Of a DNA stretch of 7,095 bases, positions 1 to 3,462 are shown in pieces. A program made the translations under genes and the position numbers. Every line of letters starts with the position of its first letter. Position 1 is the first letter of the stretch. This stretch comes from Bacillota bacterium (GTDB lineage Bacteria > Bacillota > Negativicutes > Sporomusales > UBA7701): positions 1-7,095 of the forward strand of contig JAEZLU010000261.1 of NCBI GenBank assembly GCA_023415075.1. The letters run 5' to 3'. Below the pieces are notes generated by a model. That model made no database searches. It saw nothing but the letters and a program-made list of their open reading frames with translations, and was not told where the DNA came from.

Positions 1-18
1 AAAAACGAGGTGAATAGC

Positions 19-408
19 ATGTCTACAGCAAACCCTGTTGTCAAATGCACCGTAGATCAATGCACCCACTGGATGCCGGGCGACCAATGCATGGCCGCCA
101 AGATCGCCATCTTCAACGATGAAAGCCAAGGCAATTCGAAATCGTCGGCCGACACCCAGTGCAAATCCTTCCACGCCGGCAAAGGGGTCGGCGATTACCT
201 GGGGGCTCTCCACAACGCCAACATCGGCGGCACGGTCAAAGCGGCCTTCGAGTCCGGAACCCAGATTACCCCGTCGGTCGAATGCTATGTAACCAACTGC
301 AAGCACTGGGAGACCGGCAACTACTGCCACGCCTCGGGCATCGAGGTCAATGGCGACCACGCCGCCAAAACTACCGACACCGACTGCAAGACTTTCGAAA
401 CCGCATAA
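19..408 (+). CDS. Tandem DUF1540 cysteine-rich protein
   Basis: A 129-residue soluble protein of unknown function with two copies of the DUF1540 (PF07561) Cys/His motif. Copy 1 has C10, C15, H17-W18, C24 and C48; copy 2 has C89, C94, H96-W97, C103 and C123. Both follow the C-x4-C-x-H-W, later C, then C-K pattern typical of the family. A Gly/Ala-rich linker of about 35 residues (about 52-84) joins them. The spacing of Cys and His suggests metal binding, but no function is established. No signal peptide or membrane segment is seen. ATG at 19 is chosen because GAGGTG (7-12) lies 6 nt upstream; a GTG at 10 would sit inside that ribosome binding site. The gene ends in a double stop (TAA TAA), followed at once by a terminator hairpin, and faces the DUF896 gene. 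Family assignment is confident; role unknown. Confidence 0.9.
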   Translation: MSTANPVVKCTVDQCTHWMPGDQCMAAKIAIFNDESQGNSKSSADTQCKSFHAGKGVGDYLGALHNANIGGTVKAAFESGTQITPSVECYVTNCKHWETGNYCHASGIEVNGDHAAKTTDTDCKTFETA

Positions 409-409
409 T

Positions 410-436
410 AAAGACCGGGATTACCTCCCGGTCTTT
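410..436. terminator. Bidirectional Rho-independent terminator
   Basis: A perfect 11-bp inverted repeat, AAAGACCGGGA (410-420) and TCCCGGTCTTT (426-436), encloses a 5-nt loop. It begins 2 nt after the first stop of the DUF1540 gene and overlaps the second. On the minus strand the stem is followed by TTTATTAT, a better U-tract than on the plus strand (TTTCC). It therefore probably serves the convergent DUF896 transcript at least as well. Confidence 0.8.
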
Positions 437-516
437 CCGATAAGCGGACTGAGTGCCCGCTATTATGTCGCCCTTTTGTCAATGGTAACATATTATGAAA
501 TATAGCGTTACTCCGG

Positions 517-723
517 CTAGTGTTTTCCGTGGCAGCCGCAGTCGCAGCCAGCCGGGTGGTCGCCCGTCCTGGCGTCGAGAGCATCCTTGACCTGGCCTTT
601 GATATGGTCAATGTAAAGCCGCCGCAGCCTGGCCTGCTCTTCTTTCTCAGCTTCGGTCAGGCCTTCGCCGCGCTGTTTGCGGGCCAGTTCGTTGATGCGG
701 GCTATCATCTCCGCGGTTATCAC
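517..723 (-). CDS. DUF896 (YnzC/UPF0291-like) small protein with Cys-rich tail
   Basis: A 68-residue protein. Residues about 5-50 match the DUF896 helical-hairpin family: ARINELARKQ near the N-terminus, then GLTEAEKEEQ, then a basic helix ending in a stretch resembling the usual IKGQ..K..LD pattern. Members are small cytosolic proteins of unclear function; YnzC of Bacillus subtilis lies in the SOS-induced yneA operon. The GTG start at 723 is chosen because GAGGTG (minus strand, 735-730) lies 6 nt upstream and the family homology begins here. An in-frame upstream ATG would add about 20 residues with no family match. Unusual point: the last 12 or so residues form a compact tail, H-P-A-G-C-D-C-G-C-H-G-K-H, with three Cys and three His, which looks metal-binding. 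The gene is monocistronic here and convergent with the DUF1540 gene. Confidence 0.85.
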   Translation of the reverse strand: MITAEMIARINELARKQRGEGLTEAEKEEQARLRRLYIDHIKGQVKDALDARTGDHPAGCDCGCHGKH

Positions 724-754
724 CAATATCACCTCATTTTCGGCTGCTAAACAA

Positions 755-783
755 ATACTAGCAAAAATTCCGCCGGCCCGCAA
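755..783 (-). promoter_or_regulatory. Putative sigma-A promoter of the DUF896 gene
   Basis: Read on the minus strand, TTGCGG (783-778) is followed after exactly 17 nt by TAGTAT (760-755). TGC immediately upstream gives an extended -10 (TGn). The predicted transcript starts near 748, leaving a leader of about 25 nt with the ribosome binding site at 735-730. The -35 box lies inside the inverted repeat at 773-795, so factor binding there would compete with polymerase. No B. subtilis-type LexA box (GAAC-N4-GTTC) is present. Confidence 0.5.
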
Positions 784-795
784 GTTTGCGGCCGG
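773..795. repeat. G+C-rich inverted repeat in divergent promoter region
   Basis: CCGGCCCGCAA (773-783) pairs with TTGCGGCCGG (786-795), with one bulged C and a 2-nt centre. The core CGCAAGTTTGCG (779-790) is an exact 5-bp inverted repeat. On the minus strand it is followed by CGGAATTTTTGC, so it could also act as a terminator for antisense transcripts leaving the reductase gene. It could instead be an operator, since it covers the -35 of the DUF896 promoter. Confidence 0.45.
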
Positions 796-833
796 ACGGT
801 GTTTCCGGGGCTACTGCTCAGGGAGGTGACGGC

Positions 834-1742
834 GTGCACGACCTCATTATCATCGGCGGCGGCCCGGCCGGCATGACGGCAGCGGTTTATGCCGCCCGCA
901 AGAAAATGGACCTTCTGCTTATCACCAAGGACCTCGGCGGCCAGTTGATGTGGACGCGGGATATCGAAAACTATATGGGCTACCAGTACATCACCGGCCC
1001 CGAGCTTATCGGCAAATTCGAAGAACACCTCAAGAGATTTCCGGTCGATATCCGCTACGAAGAAGTGACCGGCCTCGCCCGCGAGGGTGACGGCAGTTTC
1101 CGGGTAACCTGCGACGAGAATATCTACAGTGCGAAAACCGTCATAATCGCCTCCGGCAAGCGGCCGCGCCGCCTCCGGGTACCCGGCGAGGAAGAATTCA
1201 CCGGCCGTGGCGTCGGCTACTGCGCCACCTGCGACGGGCCGCTGTACGCCGACAAGGAGGTGGCGGTGGTCGGCGGCGGCAACTCCGGCGTCCAGGCCGC
1301 TCTCGAGCTTGACGGCATTGCCGCCCGCGTATATCTGATCGTCCGCAGTGACTTCAGGGCCGACCCGGTAGTGGTCGAAAAACTGGCTGTCGCCAAAAAC
1401 CTCGAAGTCCTCAAAGGCTATGAAGCCCGCAGCATCCACGGCAAGGAAACGGTCGAAAAGTTCGTCGTCGCCGCCAGGGATGGCCGGGGCGAGCGTGAGC
1501 TCGCCGTCCAGGGCGTCTTCGTCGAAATTGGCCTTGACCCCAACTCCGAGTTCGCCCAGGGGTTCGCCGAATTCAACGAGTACGGCGAGTTTCGCGTCGA
1601 CTGCCGCACCGCCACGCCGATACCCGGCCTGTTCGCCGCCGGCGATGTCGCCAGCGGCCCTGACAAGCAGATAATCGTCGCTGCCGGCGAGGGAGCCAAG
1701 GCGGCGCTGGTGGCCTACGAATACCTGCTATTCCGCAAATAA
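834..1742 (+). CDS. Thioredoxin reductase / AhpF-like flavoprotein disulfide reductase
   Basis: A 302-residue class II pyridine nucleotide-disulfide oxidoreductase, expected to move electrons from a reduced nicotinamide (or another donor) through FAD to a Cys pair and on to a thioredoxin-like partner. Visible motifs are the FAD dinucleotide fold G8-G-G-P-A-G13, the redox centre C130-A-T-C133-D-G-P, a second Rossmann motif G147-G-G-N-S-G152, and a C-terminal FAD motif GLFAAGDV followed by KQIIVAAGEGAKAAL. Length is normal for stand-alone TrxB. The second half reads closer to the C-terminal domain of AhpF (GGGNSGVQAAL, GVFVEIGLDPNS), but the N-terminal thioredoxin-fold domains of AhpF are absent. 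The usual TrxB HRRxxxR motif is replaced by V170-R-S-D-F-R-A, so NADPH preference is uncertain. GTG at 834 is chosen for the ribosome binding site GGAGGTG (822-828) and alignment with the family N-terminus. No peroxiredoxin or thioredoxin gene is adjacent. Confidence 0.88.
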   Translation: MHDLIIIGGGPAGMTAAVYAARKKMDLLLITKDLGGQLMWTRDIENYMGYQYITGPELIGKFEEHLKRFPVDIRYEEVTGLAREGDGSFRVTCDENIYSAKTVIIASGKRPRRLRVPGEEEFTGRGVGYCATCDGPLYADKEVAVVGGGNSGVQAALELDGIAARVYLIVRSDFRADPVVVEKLAVAKNLEVLKGYEARSIHGKETVEKFVVAARDGRGERELAVQGVFVEIGLDPNSEFAQGFAEFNEYGEFRVDCRTATPIPGLFAAGDVASGPDKQIIVAAGEGAKAALVAYEYLLFRK

Positions 1743-1756
1743 ATACGGCCGTTGAT

Positions 1757-1859
1757 AAGCCCCCATCTGCGGTGTTGCGGCCACAACTTACTTGCTAGCG
1801 TACGTTTATAAGTACGCGTCGCGGCGTAAGGCGTGGCCGCGCCTAGCACCTGGGGGCTT
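1757..1859. repeat. 103-nt multi-stem palindromic element (possible dispersed repeat or structured RNA)
   Basis: Nested inverted repeats fold the whole stretch into one rod. The pairs are AAGCCCCCA 1757-1765 with TGGGGGCTT 1851-1859 (9 bp), GGTG 1771-1774 with CACC 1847-1850, GCGGCCAC 1777-1784 with GTGGCCGC 1833-1840 (8 bp), CTTAC 1787-1791 with GTAAG 1826-1830, and GCGTAC 1798-1803 with GTACGC 1812-1817. The tip loop is GTTTATAA. About 32-34 pairs are separated by small bulges. Pairing is nearly symmetrical, so either strand could form it. It lies 14 nt after the flavoprotein stop codon. It matches no standard riboswitch that I recognise. A REP/BIME-like intergenic repeat or a non-coding RNA are both possible. 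Confidence 0.7.
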
Positions 1860-1894
1860 CTGAACGGCCTAAGTCATTGGCCTTATTGCTTTCG

Positions 1895-1921
1895 AAACGT
1901 GCCGCAGGCGGCACGTTTTTT
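1895..1921 (+). terminator. Strong Rho-independent terminator
   Basis: AAACGTGCCG (1895-1904), tetraloop CAGG, then CGGCACGTTT (1909-1918), running into T6 (1916-1921). This is a perfect 10-bp G+C-rich stem with a U-tract, the textbook arrangement. It most simply ends the flavoprotein transcript, whose 3' UTR would then contain the 103-nt element. It could instead end an independent RNA covering about 1757-1921. Confidence 0.85.
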
Positions 1922-1944
1922 GCGGATAAACCGAAATTCAAATG

Positions 1945-1982
1945 GCAGGATTTTGAATAATTCCTGCGAATATAGCCTATAT
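1945..1982. promoter_or_regulatory. Paired palindromes in A+T-rich spacer
   Basis: GCAGGA (1945-1950) and TCCTGC (1962-1967) form a 6-bp inverted repeat around an 11-nt A+T-rich loop. ATATAG-C-CTATAT (1970-1982) is a perfect 13-bp palindrome starting 2 nt later. The segment lies just downstream of one terminator and upstream of another, where a promoter for a short transcript would be expected. No convincing -35/-10 pair could be fixed; CATATG near 2001 is compatible with a sporulation-type -10 but this is weak. Confidence 0.35.
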
Positions 1983-2055
1983 ATGAAAACAGGGATGATG
2001 CATATGTTTCCGTGGCAAAGAAGCCATAATACTTGGCCGAGCGCTGCAAAAATCA

Positions 2056-2083
2056 GAGCCTTCCTATCCAAAGGCTCCTTTTT
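2056..2083 (+). terminator. Rho-independent terminator upstream of the xdh operon
   Basis: GAGCCTT (2056-2062), an 8-nt loop, AAGGCTC (2071-2077), then C and T5 (2079-2083). Because the preceding terminator is only about 135 bp upstream, this one either ends a short transcript starting near 1925-2000 or acts as a leader attenuator for the operon beginning at 2141. Confidence 0.7.
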
Positions 2084-2093
2084 ATGATAAGTG

Positions 2094-2129
2094 TTGCATA
2101 AAAATAATAAATAGTGTATTTTTATACTA
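2094..2129 (+). promoter_or_regulatory. Putative promoter and operator of the xdh-uraA operon
   Basis: TTGCAT (2094-2099) and TATTTT (2117-2122) are separated by 17 nt and could be the -35 and -10 of the operon promoter. The -10 falls inside an 18-bp palindrome, TAGTGTA-TTTT-TATACTA (2112-2129, one mismatched pair), well placed for a repressor. The predicted start would lie very close to the ribosome binding site at 2129-2136, so a promoter further upstream is also possible. The regulator is not identifiable from this window. Confidence 0.4.
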
Positions 2130-2140
2130 GAGGTGATGGC

Positions 2141-2992
2141 ATGTACGGGTACGAATACCACGAGCCGCAGTCGCTGGCTGAAGCCACGTCGCTCCTGGCC
2201 GCTTACGGTGAGAACGCCAGAGTCCTGGCCGGCGGCACCGACCTTATCGTCCAGATGCGCAAGGGAGTCCTGCTGCCGCAACATCTCATAAATATTAAGA
2301 AAATTCCCGGGCTCGACCGGATAACCGTCAATGAGGACACCATTGACATCGGCGCCGCCGTAACCTTGAACGAAGCCGAAAAATTCCTGGCCGCCTACCC
2401 GGAATACGCCGTTCTCGGCCAGGCCATGCACAGCGTGGCCTCGGTCCAGATCCGCCATCGGGCCACCCTGGCCGGCAACCTCTGCAACGCCTCGCCGGCG
2501 GCCGACACCGCCCCGGCCCTTGTCGTCCTCGGGGCTAAGGTTAAGCTGCACGGCACCCATGGCGACCGGCTGGTAGCGGTGGAAAAATTCTTCGCCGGCC
2601 CCCGCAAAACCGTGCTCCTTAACGGCGAAGTCGTCAGCGCCGTAGTTCTGCCGCGGCTCTCGCCCCAGGCCAAGAGCGTCTTCCTCCGCAAGGCCCGCCG
2701 GCCGTCGGTCGACCTGGCCACCGTCAATGTCGCCGCTTTCAGCGACCAGACCAGCTTCCGCCTGGCCCTCGGCGCGGTGGCGCCCACCGTTATCCGCGTC
2801 CGCACCGCCGAAGAACTCATAAAACATGAAGGCCTGTCACCGGCGACCATCGACAAGGCCGCCGAGCTGGCCCGCCAGGCCGCCAAGCCCATCAGCGACA
2901 TCCGCGGCTCGGCCGCCTATCGCCTCGAGCTTGTGGCCACCCTTACCGAACGGGCCCTGTCGGCGCTGGCGGCAACGGAGGTAAGAAAATGA
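2141..2992 (+). CDS. xdhB: Xanthine dehydrogenase-family FAD-binding (medium) subunit
   Basis: A 283-residue FAD subunit of a three-subunit molybdenum hydroxylase (xanthine dehydrogenase / CoxM family). It receives electrons from the 2Fe-2S subunit and passes them to NAD+ or another acceptor in the cytoplasm. The FAD-binding domain (PF00941) spans about residues 1-165, with A30-G-G-T-D-L-I and the second FAD signature T109-L-A-G-N-L-C-N-A-S-P-A-A-D-T-A-P125. The CO-dehydrogenase flavoprotein C-terminal domain (PF03450) follows at about 175-280. Length is normal. ATG at 2141 is supported by AGAGGTGA (2129-2136) and by the family N-terminus (YxY..P.SLAEA). It is the first gene of the operon and overlaps the next gene by ATGA, implying translational coupling. 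The symbol follows E. coli usage (B = FAD subunit); the exact substrate is not proven. Confidence 0.92.
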   Translation: MYGYEYHEPQSLAEATSLLAAYGENARVLAGGTDLIVQMRKGVLLPQHLINIKKIPGLDRITVNEDTIDIGAAVTLNEAEKFLAAYPEYAVLGQAMHSVASVQIRHRATLAGNLCNASPAADTAPALVVLGAKVKLHGTHGDRLVAVEKFFAGPRKTVLLNGEVVSAVVLPRLSPQAKSVFLRKARRPSVDLATVNVAAFSDQTSFRLALGAVAPTVIRVRTAEELIKHEGLSPATIDKAAELARQAAKPISDIRGSAAYRLELVATLTERALSALAATEVRK

Positions 2993-3462
2993 AAAAAATC
3001 GCCTTAACAATAAACGGCCGGCGGGAAGAAATTGCCCCTCAGGCCCACCGCACCCTGCTCGACGTCCTTCGGGAAGACTTCGCCCTCACCGGCGCCAAGC
3101 GCGGCTGCGAAGCCGGCGAATGCGGCGCCTGCACCGTGCTTTTGGGCGGCAAGCCGGTCAACTCCTGCCTGGTGCTGGCCATTGAGCTCGACGGTGCCGA
3201 CATCGTAACCATCGAGGGCCTGGGCGGCCCTGATGCCCTCGACCCCCTCCAGCAGGCCTTCATCGACAACTTTGCCCTCCAGTGCGGCTACTGCACCCCG
3301 GGGATGATCCTCATGGGCAAGGCCCTGCTGGCAAATAATCCCCATCCCAGCGAGGCTGAAGTCCGTGAATACATCAGCGGCAACCTCTGCCGCTGCACCG
3401 GCTACGAAAATATCGTCAAAGCCATCCTGGCAGTCGCCGAAGGGAGGCAGGGCAATGGCTGA
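2989..3462 (+). CDS. xdhC: Xanthine dehydrogenase-family [2Fe-2S] (small) subunit
   Basis: A 157-residue iron-sulfur subunit that relays electrons from the molybdenum centre to FAD. The N-terminal ferredoxin-like domain (PF00111) binds one 2Fe-2S cluster with C40, C45, C48 and C60 (C-x4-C-G-x-C, then C after 11). The C-terminal helical domain (PF01799) binds the second with C99-G-Y-C102 and C134-R-C136. All eight cysteines are intact and length is normal for CoxS/XdhC. ATG at 2989 follows GGAGGT (2977-2982) by 6 nt and overlaps the FAD gene by 4 bp; its 3' end overlaps the molybdenum subunit gene by 8 bp. The symbol follows E. coli usage, where C is the Fe-S subunit; the same letter is used elsewhere for a maturation factor, which this is not. 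Confidence 0.93.
   Translation: MKKIALTINGRREEIAPQAHRTLLDVLREDFALTGAKRGCEAGECGACTVLLGGKPVNSCLVLAIELDGADIVTIEGLGGPDALDPLQQAFIDNFALQCGYCTPGMILMGKALLANNPHPSEAEVREYISGNLCRCTGYENIVKAILAVAEGRQGNG

Larger units (their letters stand above)
1743..2140. other. 398-bp intergenic region, structured, no convincing gene
   Basis: Between the flavoprotein gene and the xanthine dehydrogenase operon I see no credible protein gene. Instead the region carries a multi-stem palindrome (1757-1859), a small inverted repeat GGCC...GGCC (1867-1883), two terminators (1895-1921 and 2056-2083), paired palindromes (1945-1982) and a promoter/operator-like A+T-rich stretch (2094-2129). Two separate terminators imply at least one extra short transcript starting between them. 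Open frames across it (1833-2087 plus strand, 1843-2049 minus strand) have low-complexity, unfamily-like products and run through terminator stems. Confidence 0.7.

Noticed and set aside
487..511. A+T-rich imperfect hairpin TAAC...GTTA next to the DUF896 stop codon
   Set aside because: It has a bulge and low G+C, with no T-tract; the 410-436 hairpin is the far better terminator for that gene.
724..833. LexA/SOS box for the DUF896 gene, by analogy with the B. subtilis yneA-ynzC operon
   Set aside because: No GAAC-N4-GTTC-like sequence is present in the intergenic region.
724..833. Plus-strand promoter for the flavoprotein gene
   Set aside because: A start must exist, but no hexamer pair with acceptable spacing stands out, so none is annotated.
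747..1439. Long minus-strand open frame (230 codons) opposite the flavoprotein gene
   Set aside because: It is a mirror of a G+C-rich coding gene, has no family features, and the plus-strand product has all expected motifs.
1983..2087. Small open frame beginning ATG 1983 (or 2004, with a weak AGGG site)
   Set aside because: It runs through the stem and T-tract of the terminator at 2056-2083 and has no recognisable product, so translation is unlikely although not excluded.
2084..2140. Purine or molybdenum-cofactor riboswitch in front of the xdh operon
   Set aside because: The conserved purine-riboswitch core and a Moco-type fold were looked for here and further upstream and not found; the leader after the likely promoter is too short.
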